Origin: Paraburkholderia susongensis
GTDB lineage: Bacteria; Pseudomonadota; Gammaproteobacteria; Burkholderiales; Burkholderiaceae
Length of the DNA: 64,000 nt
Direction: 5' to 3'
Assembly: GCF_900177725.1 (NCBI RefSeq)
Contig: NZ_FXAT01000001.1
Coordinates: 868,001 to 932,000, forward strand
Part shown: piece after piece, positions 19,155-28,353 of the stretch
Numbering within the stretch: the first letter of the stretch is position 1
How the letters are laid out: every line of letters starts with the position of its first letter
The notes under the pieces: generated by a model
The model's database searches: none
Told to the model about the DNA's origin: nothing
Seen by the model: the letters and a program-made list of their open reading frames with translations, nothing else
Program-made: the position numbers and the translations under genes

Positions 19155-19922
19155 ATGGGTCAAATCACCCTCAAGCTCAAGGACGAGACCATCGCTTCGC
19201 TGCGCAAGGACTTCGAGGCCTTTCTGCGGGTATCGCTGAAGCTCGATCCGCAATTCGCGACGCCGTCGTTTGAGGATTTCTTGCGCGCGAAGCTGCTCGA
19301 CAACATGGTGCCGCTGACCGAGCACGCGGTGCAGCGGATGCTCCAGGGCGGCCAGTACGCATGGGCCAAGCGCACGCTCGACAAGGAGTTTCCCGACGTC
19401 GTCGCGATTCTGATGCGGCAGGCGGGAGAATTCGGCTTCGGTTTCGCGGCGCGCCCGGAATGGACGCCCGAGGAGCTTGCCAAGCAATGCCGCGACTGGG
19501 CGGCGGCGATCGTCAAGGAAGCCGAAGGCGACGCGGTACTGGTCGATCCGCTCGCCGCGCAGATCAAGAGCGCGGCACAGGACATCCAGACGCTCGAGGA
19601 AGTGATGCAGACGCCGGCCTGGCGGCTCGTCGAATCGCTGCGCCAGCGCGTCTACGAGGCGAAGGTCGCGTGCGAGACGAGCGTGGGCAGCACCGCGCGC
19701 GAGAAGCTCGGCGAACTACGCGGGCTCTTGCGCCTCGGCATTGCGCACGGCACGTTCCAGAAGCAGGAAGCGCAGCAGATCATGGAATATCTGCGCCTGC
19801 TCAAACCCGAGATTTTCGTCGAGGAGCCGTACGACGTGTTTTCCCGGCTCGCCGCGTGGTTGCGCAATTTCTTCGTGCCGCCGCGTCCGGTGACGCCGCA
19901 GCAGCAGCGGCAGTCGCGTTAA
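19155..19922 (+). CDS. Conserved-looking cytosolic protein, not recognised
   Basis: A 255-residue acidic-basic soluble protein with no signal peptide or membrane segment. It opens MGQITLKLKDETIASLRKDFEAFL, looks largely helical, and closes with a Pro/Gln/Arg tail PPRPVTPQQQRQSR. Two cysteines are far apart (CRDWAA and VACETS) and no catalytic signature is visible. Codon use matches the neighbours, supporting a real gene. A moderate ribosome site (ggga) precedes the ATG. It stands between azlD and the convergent helicase gene, with no informative partner. I do not assign a function. Confidence 0.75.
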   Translation: MGQITLKLKDETIASLRKDFEAFLRVSLKLDPQFATPSFEDFLRAKLLDNMVPLTEHAVQRMLQGGQYAWAKRTLDKEFPDVVAILMRQAGEFGFGFAARPEWTPEELAKQCRDWAAAIVKEAEGDAVLVDPLAAQIKSAAQDIQTLEEVMQTPAWRLVESLRQRVYEAKVACETSVGSTAREKLGELRGLLRLGIAHGTFQKQEAQQIMEYLRLLKPEIFVEEPYDVFSRLAAWLRNFFVPPRPVTPQQQRQSR

Positions 19923-19980
19923 GCGCGGGTAGAGACGAATAAGGGCGAATAAGCACGAGTAGGCGCGCAGCGCTACTGGC

Positions 19981-22203
19981 TCAATCCCACATCTTCCTCA
20001 GTTTCGCGCCGATTTCGAGCTTCGCCCGCGCGGCAGCGGCGAGCCCCGCCGCGCTCGGCGCTGTCGGCACCGGCACGCGCGGCCACGCGTAGGCGTCGAA
20101 CAGTGGCAGCATCGCCGTGGAAATGAAGCGCGTGCGCGACGCCCACACGTGACGGTCGCCGAGATGCGTCTGGTTGTGCACGTAAAAGCGCTGCGGCACG
20201 ACGATATGCAGATCCTCCTTCGCGCGCGTCATCGCCACGTAGAGCAGGCGCCGCTCCTCGTCGATCTCCTCGTCGCTGCCCGTGCCGAGATCGGACGGAA
20301 TGCAGCCGTCGACGCCATTGAGCACGAACACGTTGCGCCACTCCTGCCCCTTCGCCGAATGGATCGTCGACAGGATCAGGTAGTCCTCGTCGAGCAGCGG
20401 CACGCCGGATTCGTCGCTGGTCGCGTCGGGCGGATCGAGCGTCAGTTCGGTGAGAAAGCGCTCGCGCGATGGATACGTGCCGGCGATGCTCTCCATCTGC
20501 AACACGTCAGCGTGACGGATCGCGGCGTCTTCGTGATTGCGTTCGAGATGCGGCTCGTACCAGCGCCGCACCATTTCGAATTCGGCGGGCCACGGCGTTT
20601 GCCGCCCATATACGCTCGACATGAGCTTGACGAACGGATGCCAGTCCTCCTGCGCACGCGCGGGAGGACTAAACCCGGCAAGCGCGGCGAGCGCGCCGCC
20701 GGCTGTCGTGGCCATCGCGGCCGGATCGCCCGCGCCCGTGCCTGTGCCCGCGCGCGCCGCGATTTCGTCGAGCAGCTTCGCCGCGGTGGCGGGACCCACA
20801 CCCGGCAGCAATTGCGTGACGCGAAAACCGGCGACGCGGTCGCGCGGATTCTCGGCCCAGCGCAGCACCGCGAGCACGTCCTTCACATGCACCGAGTCGA
20901 GAAATTTGAGTCCGCCGAATTTGACGAATGGAATGTTGCGGCGGGTCAACTCGATCTCGAGCGCGGCGCTGTGGTGCGCGGCGCGAAACAGCACCGCCTG
21001 TGACTTGAGCTTCATGCCCTGCTCGCGTGCTTCGAGCACCTGTTCGACGACGTAGCGCGCCTGCGCGGCTTCGTCGGCGACCGTGACGAGGCGCGGGCGC
21101 TGCGCCGACGCCTTGTCGGTCCAGAGATTCTTCGTGTAGCGCTCGCTCGCGAGTTCGATCACCGCGTTCGAGGCCGCGAGAATCGGCGCGGTCGAACGGT
21201 AATTGCGCTCGAGCGTGACTTGCCGCGCGGGCGGATCGAACTGCCCGGGAAAATCGAGGATGTTGCGCACGGTCGCGCCGCGAAACGAGTAGATCGACTG
21301 CGCGTCGTCGCCGACCACGGTGAGGCCGCGGCCGTCCGGTTTCAGCGCGAACAGGATCGACGCCTGCAGGCGGTTGGTGTCCTGATATTCGTCGACGAGC
21401 ACGTGATCGAAGCGCGCCGACAGATCGGCCGCGATGGCCGGCTCGGCGGCCATATGCGACCAGTAGAGCAGCAGATCGTCGTAGTCGAGCACGCTCTGAT
21501 TCTGCTTCGCGTCGACATACGCGGCGAACAGCCGGCGCAGATCGTCCTCCCATTCGCGGCACCACGGAAACGCGCTCTCGAGCACCTGGCCCAGTGACGC
21601 GTCCGTGTTCACGACACGTGAATAGATCGCAAAACAGGTGCTCTTCGCCGGAAAGCGTCGCTCTTTCGCGGACAGCCCCAACTCGTGGCGCACGAGATTC
21701 ATGAGATCGGAGGAATCTTCGCGGTCGTTGATCGTGAAGGCGGGCGCGAGGCCGATCAGCTCGGCGTATTCGCGCAAGAGCCGGGCGCCTACGCTGTGGA
21801 ACGTGCCCGACCACGTGAGCCCCTGCGCGAGCGCGGCTCCCGCGCCGGCTGTGGTGGCCGCGGCGGCCGTGATGCGCGTGACGCGGCGCGTCATCTCGAG
21901 CGCCGCGCGGCGCGAAAAAGTCAGCAGCAGGATGCGGTGCGGATCGGCGCCCTTCACCACCAGATTGGCGACGCGGTGCGCGAGCGTGTTGGTCTTGCCG
22001 GAGCCGGCGCCCGCGATCACGAGCAGCGCGCCGGGCGGAGCGTTCGGCGTGTCGGCCCCGTATTCGACGGCCTCGCGCTGCGCGTCATTGAGCTTCGCGA
22101 GCCAGGCGGCGGTATCGAACGGCGGAGCGGATTCGGCGACGGTGGACACTGATCGGTTTGCGCGTTGGGTGGATTCAGATGGCGACGCATACTGTATATC
22201 CAT
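19981..22203 (-). CDS. UvrD/Rep-family ATP-dependent DNA helicase
   Basis: A 740-residue superfamily-1 helicase. Walker A GAGSGKT is at residues 65-71, motif Ia is TFSRRAALEM, motif II VDEYQDTNRLQ, motif III VVGDDAQSIYSFRGA and motif VI YVAMTRAKEDL, so all core ATPase elements are intact. The C-terminal end (KLRKMWD) lacks a UvrD-like long tail. It differs from housekeeping UvrD and Rep by its opening and by the Gly/Ala-rich insert around the middle, so it is probably a paralogue in repair. The ATG at 22203 gives a 40-residue leader before the Q-motif region. Confidence 0.92.
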   Translation of the reverse strand: MDIQYASPSESTQRANRSVSTVAESAPPFDTAAWLAKLNDAQREAVEYGADTPNAPPGALLVIAGAGSGKTNTLAHRVANLVVKGADPHRILLLTFSRRAALEMTRRVTRITAAAATTAGAGAALAQGLTWSGTFHSVGARLLREYAELIGLAPAFTINDREDSSDLMNLVRHELGLSAKERRFPAKSTCFAIYSRVVNTDASLGQVLESAFPWCREWEDDLRRLFAAYVDAKQNQSVLDYDDLLLYWSHMAAEPAIAADLSARFDHVLVDEYQDTNRLQASILFALKPDGRGLTVVGDDAQSIYSFRGATVRNILDFPGQFDPPARQVTLERNYRSTAPILAASNAVIELASERYTKNLWTDKASAQRPRLVTVADEAAQARYVVEQVLEAREQGMKLKSQAVLFRAAHHSAALEIELTRRNIPFVKFGGLKFLDSVHVKDVLAVLRWAENPRDRVAGFRVTQLLPGVGPATAAKLLDEIAARAGTGTGAGDPAAMATTAGGALAALAGFSPPARAQEDWHPFVKLMSSVYGRQTPWPAEFEMVRRWYEPHLERNHEDAAIRHADVLQMESIAGTYPSRERFLTELTLDPPDATSDESGVPLLDEDYLILSTIHSAKGQEWRNVFVLNGVDGCIPSDLGTGSDEEIDEERRLLYVAMTRAKEDLHIVVPQRFYVHNQTHLGDRHVWASRTRFISTAMLPLFDAYAWPRVPVPTAPSAAGLAAAARAKLEIGAKLRKMWD

Positions 22204-22442
22204 ACAACTACTCGCGACAAGCGCCCTTTTTTGCGGGACGTGCGGGCGCGGATTGCGCGGTGACCAGCGGGAGGGTTGCGGGAGGGTTGCGGGCTACGGC
22301 CGGACATGACTCCGCCGGGAAATTCCCGGTGGAAAATCGGCGCCGGAACGCGCGGGTCTCCACGACCCTCACGCGCTCCGGAATCAAGGTTTAACGGCCT
22401 AAAACTAAAACCTGTTCACGCCAATAACGGGCTTGCGAAGGC

Positions 22443-22955
22443 TCAATGCTTGACGTCGGCCCCATCGGCCTGCGCACCCGCCTGCCCTTCCATGTTCATC
22501 TTCATTTCGTTATTGGCGGTCTGCTTGTCGGCCTTCTTATTGAGCTTCGCACCATGCACCTGCTCCTTGTACTGCGCCTTCGCGGCTTTCTGCTGCGTCC
22601 TCATTTCCGTCTTCGACGCCTTCTTCGATGCGCGATATTCCGCGTTGGCCTTCGCGTCGGCATCGCGTTTCTGCACGAGCGGATCGGTCGAATCCGGGGC
22701 CGTCAGACCGGCCGACGGCGGCGCAACCGGCTGCACGCCCTGGGCGGCGGGCGCTGCCGGGGCCTGCTGCATCCCCTGCGCGACAGGTGCCATAGGTGCC
22801 GGTGGCGCGGCGTCGGCGCCTTGCGTCTGGACCTGCCCCTGAGCGCCAATGCCCGCGGCCGGCTGGGCGGTCTGTGCGACAGCGGCCGTCGCGGCAAAAG
22901 CAGTGAGGGCGGTGCCGATCAGGAGCGAACGAATCTGGGTCATGGCTTGGGTCAT
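22443..22955 (-). CDS. Small exported protein, Ala/Pro/Gln-rich then Lys-rich
   Basis: A 170-residue protein with a clear signal peptide (about residues 1-27, cut after AAVA before QTAQ). The mature part has an Ala/Pro/Gln/Gly-rich first half and a second half rich in Lys, Ala and Glu (DADAKANAEYRASKKASKTEMRTQQKAAKAQYKEQVHG) that should form long charged helices. An agagagga ribosome site precedes the ATG. No family is recognised. It could be a periplasmic or surface-associated binder, but the sequence does not say. Confidence 0.75.
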   Translation of the reverse strand: MTQAMTQIRSLLIGTALTAFAATAAVAQTAQPAAGIGAQGQVQTQGADAAPPAPMAPVAQGMQQAPAAPAAQGVQPVAPPSAGLTAPDSTDPLVQKRDADAKANAEYRASKKASKTEMRTQQKAAKAQYKEQVHGAKLNKKADKQTANNEMKMNMEGQAGAQADGADVKH

Positions 22956-23350
22956 GGCTAATCCTCTCTAAAGTTGTTGTGACGCGGACGTGCTGTCTGG
23001 CGCCGCAGTGACGGGGTGCCCCACGCGCCTCGTCCGGTCTTGCATCGCTGGACCGGTTGCCGACCGTCGGCTACCGTCATCCAGCGTGCTTTGCTGCAGA
23101 ACTGCACTTTAGGAGTGAAATTCATCCAATACGACCGGTGTTACGGAGCGTTTCATTTTCCGACAACTGTATAACATCTGCTTTCAATTGCTTGCCGGCA
23201 AGCCGGTGTCATCATCGGGTTGATGCGCGGCGGCCTGTGTCACAGCTTTTGCCCTGCTTTTGCCGCGCTTCTGTCCTGCTGCTCTGCCGCTATCCGCTTG
23301 TGCTTTATGATGCGAACCCCAACCGCCTCCAGCGCCAAGGCGCAACCGCC
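22956..23350. other. 395-bp intergenic region, divergent
   Basis: Separates the minus-strand exported-protein gene from the plus-strand S4-domain gene, so it should hold two promoters. A lower-GC patch around 23100-23200 contains a TATAAC element (23170-23175) as a -10 candidate toward the S4 gene, without a convincing -35. No gene is seen. Confidence 0.4.
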
Positions 23351-23569
23351 ATGCCAAACCTCAATTTCACACTCACCGGCGATTACGTCGAACTGCACAA
23401 TCTGCTGAAGATAACGGGGCTCGCGGACAGCGGCGGCTCCGCGAAAATGATGGTCGCGCAAGGGGCCGTCACGGTCGACGGCCAGATCGAAACGCGGAAA
23501 ACGTGCAAGATCCGCGCGGGCCAGGTCGTGCTGCTCGGCGACACGCGCATCGCGGTTCACGAAGCCTGA
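23351..23569 (+). CDS. Small S4-domain RNA-binding protein (YbcJ-like)
   Basis: A 72-residue protein that is almost entirely one S4 RNA-binding fold: EYVELHNLLK-type opening, LLKITGLADSGGSAKMMVAQGAVTVDGQIETRKTCKIRAGQVV. Homologues of the YbcJ type are stand-alone S4 proteins thought to bind structured RNA. The ATG at 23351 is the only start that begins at the domain edge; the longer frame runs through the non-coding upstream region. Confidence 0.88.
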   Translation: MPNLNFTLTGDYVELHNLLKITGLADSGGSAKMMVAQGAVTVDGQIETRKTCKIRAGQVVLLGDTRIAVHEA

Positions 23570-23942
23570 CGCTGGCTGAAGCGGCCTGACGCCATCCGAA
23601 GCATTCGGCAGTAGTCTGCAACCGCAGTCCGCCACCCGCGCCGCACTCCGGAGATTCGCAGGAAAGCGCGCACCAGAATCGTGCGTTTGCCATCGACATC
23701 GGCCGGGCAAGACAATAAGCTGTCGGTTTCGACAGGTAAATCGACAGGCAAACGACGGACCACACCACCGGCCAGCGGAGTCGGCTAACCGGCTCGCCAC
23801 GGATTCCCTCATCCGCTCCCGCCAAGTTGCCGAGCCGCCGGGCGCGCAGCTCCATGCAACGCGCCGCAGCTTTTGACCGCAGCTTTTGACCGCCGCGTTT
23901 GCCCGCCCCTCGCTGTCGCCACTTTCCGCCGCCAGGCATTTC
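23570..23942. other. 373-bp intergenic region upstream of the MATE gene
   Basis: No supported gene on either strand. It contains related cgacag words around 23735-23755 and a 13-bp tandem duplication near its end, listed separately. It presumably carries the MATE gene promoter, but I cannot place it. Confidence 0.4.
23865..23890. repeat. 13-bp tandem duplication
   Basis: The 13-mer cgcagcttttgac is present twice head to tail (23865-23877 and 23878-23890), 53 bases upstream of the MATE pump start. This is a short slippage-type duplication that may shift promoter or leader spacing. Confidence 0.85.
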
Positions 23943-25355
23943 ATGACCCAATCCGGCTTCGCCCGGCTGGCCTCCCGGCCGCCGACCCTATCCCGCCACG
24001 CGGCCGACACCGCGCGGCTCGCCGCACCGCTCGCGATCGCGCAACTGTCGCAGATGGCGATGAGCGTCACCGACACGATCCTGCTCGGCTCGCTCGGCCC
24101 CGACGCGCTCGCCGCCGGCGGCCTCGGCGCGAACCTCTTTTTCGTCGTCGTCACGCTGTTGCAGGGCGTGCTGACCTCGGTCAGCGTGAGCGTCGCGCAT
24201 GCGCGCGGCGCGCAGGACGACAGCCGCGTGCCGCATATCTACTGGACCGGCTTCGTGCTGTCGATCCTGCTGTCGGTGCCCGCGTTCATCCTGCTGTCGT
24301 TCGCCTCGCAGATCCTGCTCGCGTTCGGCGAACCGGGCCTGCTCGCGCACAACGTCGGCAAATACGCGGCGGTGCTGCGCTGGGCCGCGCCCGCGAGCTT
24401 GATCGGCGTCGGCCTGATGCGCTCGTTCCTGCCGGCGATCGGCGCGGCGCGGCGGCTCCTGTGGGTGTCGATCGCGAGCGTCGGCGTGAACGGCTTCCTG
24501 AACTACGGCCTGATTCACGGCGCGTACGGGCTGCCGCGGCTCGGCTTTCTCGGCTCGGCGGCCGCGACCACGATCACGGTATGGCTGACCGCGCTCGTGC
24601 TGATGGCGCTCCTGCATCTGCGGCCGCGCTTCAAGCATTTCGTCGTCGCGACGCGGCCGAAGCTGCCGCTGATGGGCGAGCTGTTCGGCATCGGCTGGCC
24701 GGTCGCGATTACCTACGGCGTCGAGTCGACGCTCTTTCTCGCCACCGGCCTGATGGTCGGCCTGCTCGGCGAGTCGCAGCTGGCCGCGCATCAGATCGCG
24801 CTGAACGTCGCGTCGGTGGCCTTCATGGTGCCGCTGTCGATCGGCCAGGCGGCCAACGTCCGGGTCGGCTTCTGGGCCGGCGCCGGCCAGCCGCTCGCCG
24901 CGCGTCATGCGGGCTTCGTCGCGATCGCGCTCGGCGTCGGCTTCATGTCGCTGTCGGGCGTCCTGCTGATCACCGCGCCGCACTGGATCGTCGGCCTCTA
25001 TCTGCATCTCGACGACCCAGCCAACGCGCCGACCATCGCGCTCGCGAGTTCGCTGCTCGGCGTGGCCGCGATTTTCCAGATCGTCGACGGCATGCAGGCG
25101 GTCTGCTCCGGCTGCCTGCGCGGCCTGAAGGACGTGCGCGTGCCGATGATCGCCGCGGCGTTCGGCTACTGGGTGATCGGCTTTCCGACCGGCTACCTGC
25201 TCGCGTTTCACGCCGGGTTCGGCGCGCGCGGCCTGTGGTGGGGGCTCGCGGCAGGCCTCGCGAGCGTCGCGCTGCTGATGACGCTGCGGTTTCACAAGCT
25301 GAGCCTGCGGCAGACACCGGCGGCATCGGTCGCGCCGCCGGCGCAGTCGGTTTGA
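23943..25355 (+). CDS. MATE-family multidrug efflux transporter (NorM type)
   Basis: A 470-residue inner-membrane pump with 12 predicted helices that exports cationic drugs or metabolites using Na+ or H+. Family features: LAIAQLSQMAMSVTDTILLGSLGPDALAAGGLG at the start of the first bundle, FGIGWPVAITYGVESTLFLATGLMVGLLGESQLAAHQIALN opening the second, and FQIVDGMQAVCSGCLRGLKDVRVPM. The ATG at 23943 is preferred over upstream in-frame codons because it precedes a normal cytosolic N-terminus. Substrates are not predictable. Confidence 0.92.
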   Translation: MTQSGFARLASRPPTLSRHAADTARLAAPLAIAQLSQMAMSVTDTILLGSLGPDALAAGGLGANLFFVVVTLLQGVLTSVSVSVAHARGAQDDSRVPHIYWTGFVLSILLSVPAFILLSFASQILLAFGEPGLLAHNVGKYAAVLRWAAPASLIGVGLMRSFLPAIGAARRLLWVSIASVGVNGFLNYGLIHGAYGLPRLGFLGSAAATTITVWLTALVLMALLHLRPRFKHFVVATRPKLPLMGELFGIGWPVAITYGVESTLFLATGLMVGLLGESQLAAHQIALNVASVAFMVPLSIGQAANVRVGFWAGAGQPLAARHAGFVAIALGVGFMSLSGVLLITAPHWIVGLYLHLDDPANAPTIALASSLLGVAAIFQIVDGMQAVCSGCLRGLKDVRVPMIAAAFGYWVIGFPTGYLLAFHAGFGARGLWWGLAAGLASVALLMTLRFHKLSLRQTPAASVAPPAQSV

Positions 25356-25560
25356 GCGAAGCCGCGGCAAACCCTACTCCTGAAGCGCTCCCTGCAAAAG
25401 GTAAAATGGCCGCCTCGGCACGCGAGCGTTCACCCGCGTTCGCGCGCTCCGGCGAAACCAGCGCCGGAGCGCCCGCAGCCTGAAACCGGCTCACCCGGCC
25501 GACGCGGGCTCCCCCCGTAGCACCGACTTCTCACGATAAAAAACCCAAGGACCCCTCGTC

Positions 25561-26520
25561 ATGCTTGCCCGCGTCACCCGCCTGTTCCCACTCTGGGCCG
25601 TGCTCGTTTCGATCGCCGCGTATTTCTCGCCGGCGTCGTTCTCCGGCGTCGCGCCGCACGTCACCACGCTTCTCACGATCATCATGCTGGCGATGGGCGT
25701 CACGCTGTCGGCGTCCGACTTCCTGCGCGTATTCACACGGCCCGCGCCCGTGATCGCCGGCATCGTGCTGCACTACCTCGTGATGCCGCTCGCCGCGTGG
25801 GTGATCGCCAAAATGCTGCGCATGCCGCCCGATCTGACCGCGGGCATGGTGCTCGTCGGCAGCGTCGCGAGCGGCACGGCGTCGAACGTGATGATCTATC
25901 TCGCGCGCGGCGACGTTGCCCTGTCGGTCACGATCAGCGCGCTGTCGACGCTCGTCGGCGTGTTCGCGACACCGCTGCTCACGCGTCTGTACGTCGACGC
26001 GTCGATCGTCGTCGACGTGCACGGCATGCTCATGAGCATCCTGCAGATCGTCGCGCTGCCGATCGTCGCCGGTCTCGTCATCAACCATCTGTTCGGCAAG
26101 CTCGTGCGCAAGATCGAGCCGGTCCTGCCGCTCGTCTCGATGGTCGCGATCGTGCTGATCATCGGCGCGGTGGTCGGCGGCACGCAGAAGAGCATCGCCT
26201 CGGTCGGTCTCGTCGTGATGGTCGGCGTGGTGCTGCATAACGGCATCGGCCTGCTCGGCGGTTACTGGGGCGGCCGGCTGCTCGGGTTCGACGAAGCCAT
26301 CTGCCGCACGCTCGCGATCGAAGTCGGCATGCAGAACTCCGGCCTCGCCGCGACGCTCGGCAAGCTCTACTTCACGCCGCTCGCGGCACTGCCGGGTGCG
26401 CTCTTTTCGGTGTGGCACAACCTCTCGGGGTCGCTGCTCGCGGGCTACTGGGCGGGACGTCCGGCGAAGGGTTCGACGTATCCCGAAGGCGAGCGCGCGC
26501 TGGACGCGGGGCGCGGATAA
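25561..26520 (+). CDS. Bile acid:sodium symporter (BASS) family transporter
   Basis: A 319-residue membrane protein with nine to ten hydrophobic segments. BASS motifs are present: [40 protein letters not shown] and [18 protein letters not shown], the last two being the conserved crossover regions. Bacterial members move pantoate, pyruvate-like acids or other organic anions, so the name does not imply bile acids. It reads like the PanS branch, but the substrate remains open. Confidence 0.88.
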   Translation: MLARVTRLFPLWAVLVSIAAYFSPASFSGVAPHVTTLLTIIMLAMGVTLSASDFLRVFTRPAPVIAGIVLHYLVMPLAAWVIAKMLRMPPDLTAGMVLVGSVASGTASNVMIYLARGDVALSVTISALSTLVGVFATPLLTRLYVDASIVVDVHGMLMSILQIVALPIVAGLVINHLFGKLVRKIEPVLPLVSMVAIVLIIGAVVGGTQKSIASVGLVVMVGVVLHNGIGLLGGYWGGRLLGFDEAICRTLAIEVGMQNSGLAATLGKLYFTPLAALPGALFSVWHNLSGSLLAGYWAGRPAKGSTYPEGERALDAGRG

Positions 26521-26688
26521 GTTGCGGCTCGCGCGCCGCGATGGCCGTTCTGGCAATCGCGGCGCGAAGCCGTGGGCGAAGAACGAAAACTACCCCGCCC
26601 GATTCCCTTAGAATGGTTTTCCCGACAGCGTGAGCGATCCATCCGCGCTGGCCGCCACGAGACGCTTGCGAAAAAGGGAGAACACCAC

Positions 26689-28338
26689 GTGCAAGGGCAT
26701 CTCGAACAGAACCAGAACACGCTGCGCCGCCAGCGGGCATTCAACACAACGAGATATTTTTTCCTGCTGTGCTGCGTCACGGCATTTTTGACTGCCTGCG
26801 CCACCAAGCCGCCCGCCACCGCGTACGACCGCGAAGTCACGCACGCACTGCCCGCCACCGCCGACACCCCGCTGCGCGCCGCGCTCGCGCCGCTCGAAGC
26901 GAAGCATCCGCAACAGTCGGGCTTCCGGGTGCTCTCGAGCGGCACCGACGCACTGCAGATGCGCATCGCACTCGCGCGCGCGGCGACCAAAACCCTCGAC
27001 ATGCAGTACTACATCGCCAACGAGGACACCACCGGCAAGCTGCTGCTCGGCGCCGCGCTCTACGCGGCCGATCACGGCGTGCGCGTGCGCATGCTCGTCG
27101 ACGATCTGAACTTCAAGGACATCGACCGCATCATGGCGGGCCTGAACACGCACGACAACATCGAGATTCGCGTGTTCAATCCGTTCGGCAGCGCGCAGGA
27201 AGGCATGTTCGAGCGCACCGCGAACCTGTTCACGCAGATCGGCCATTTCACGCGCCGCATGCACAACAAGGCGATGATCGCGGACAACCAGCTCGCGATC
27301 GTCGGCGGCCGCAATCTCGGCGACGAATACTTCAGCGCGAGCGAAACGCTGCAGTTCCGCGACCTCGACGTGCTGGCGGCCGGTCCGATCGTCGCCGACG
27401 TGTCCGCGAGTTTCGACGACTACTGGAACAGCGGCCTCGCCTATCCGCTGCGCGTGCTCAACAAGCAGAAGTTCGATCAGAAGGAACTCGACCAGACGCG
27501 CGACGATTTGCGCCAGCACTGGCGCGTGAACGCCGACCCGTACGACGCCAAGCCGCTGAACGCGACGCCGCTCGCCGCGCAGATCACGAGCGAGCAGCTG
27601 GGCCTCACGTGGGCGCCGGCCGAATTCAGGGCGGATCTGCCGGAGAAGATCGAGCATCCGTCACCGGACTACGTGAGCCCGCCGATGCAGCGGCTGCGCG
27701 AACTGATGCGCGACGCGCACCACGATTTCCTGATCGTGTCGCCCTACTTCGTGCCGCACGAGGCGGGCGTGGAGGCGGCCGGCGAACTCACGCGGCGCGG
27801 CGTACGCATCGCCGTGCTGACCAATTCGCTCGCCGCGACCGACGCGGTCGCCGTGCAGGCCGGCTACAGTCCGTTCCGCGTGCCGCTCCTGCAACAGGGC
27901 GTCGAGCTGTACGAATTCAAGCCGCACCAGGAAATGCGACGCGTGAGCCTCGTGGGCTCCAGCTCGCGCGCGAGCCTGCATGCCAAAACCTATGTGATCG
28001 ACCACGAGATTCTGGTGATCGGCTCGATGAATCTGGACCCGCGCTCGGCCAATCTGAACACCGAGCTCGCGCTCGTGATCCATAGCCCGGAACTCGCGAA
28101 TCAGGTCGCGAAAATCTTCGACTTCGCCACCGAGCCCGAGCAGAGCTATCGCGTGACGCTCGCCGACGGCGCGCAGCTCGCCTACCTGCGCTCGATCGGT
28201 GCGCCGCTCTCGCCGCTCGTGTGGACCGACGTCGAGGACGGCCAGAAACACACCTACATTTTCGATCCGCAGGCGGGTTTTTACCGGAACGCGCTAACGG
28301 GTCTATTCTCCCTATTGCCTGTCAATGGAGAACTTTGA
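26689..28338 (+). CDS. Phospholipase D-family lipoprotein (cardiolipin synthase C-like)
   Basis: Two HKD catalytic motifs, HNKAMIAD at residue 192 and HAKTYVID at residue 431, each continuing into the GG/GS-x-N-x-D/R block, make an intact phospholipase-D active site. The start is taken as the GTG at 26689: an aaaagggag ribosome site ends eight bases before it. It then yields a hydrophobic leader ending in a lipobox LTAC with Cys37, so the 549-residue protein is a predicted lipoprotein. By family it may make cardiolipin by transphosphatidylation (ClsC/YmdC type). A longer in-frame ATG at 26572 would bury the leader. Confidence 0.87.
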   Translation: MQGHLEQNQNTLRRQRAFNTTRYFFLLCCVTAFLTACATKPPATAYDREVTHALPATADTPLRAALAPLEAKHPQQSGFRVLSSGTDALQMRIALARAATKTLDMQYYIANEDTTGKLLLGAALYAADHGVRVRMLVDDLNFKDIDRIMAGLNTHDNIEIRVFNPFGSAQEGMFERTANLFTQIGHFTRRMHNKAMIADNQLAIVGGRNLGDEYFSASETLQFRDLDVLAAGPIVADVSASFDDYWNSGLAYPLRVLNKQKFDQKELDQTRDDLRQHWRVNADPYDAKPLNATPLAAQITSEQLGLTWAPAEFRADLPEKIEHPSPDYVSPPMQRLRELMRDAHHDFLIVSPYFVPHEAGVEAAGELTRRGVRIAVLTNSLAATDAVAVQAGYSPFRVPLLQQGVELYEFKPHQEMRRVSLVGSSSRASLHAKTYVIDHEILVIGSMNLDPRSANLNTELALVIHSPELANQVAKIFDFATEPEQSYRVTLADGAQLAYLRSIGAPLSPLVWTDVEDGQKHTYIFDPQAGFYRNALTGLFSLLPVNGEL

Positions 28339-28353
28339 AAAGCGGAGTGCAAC

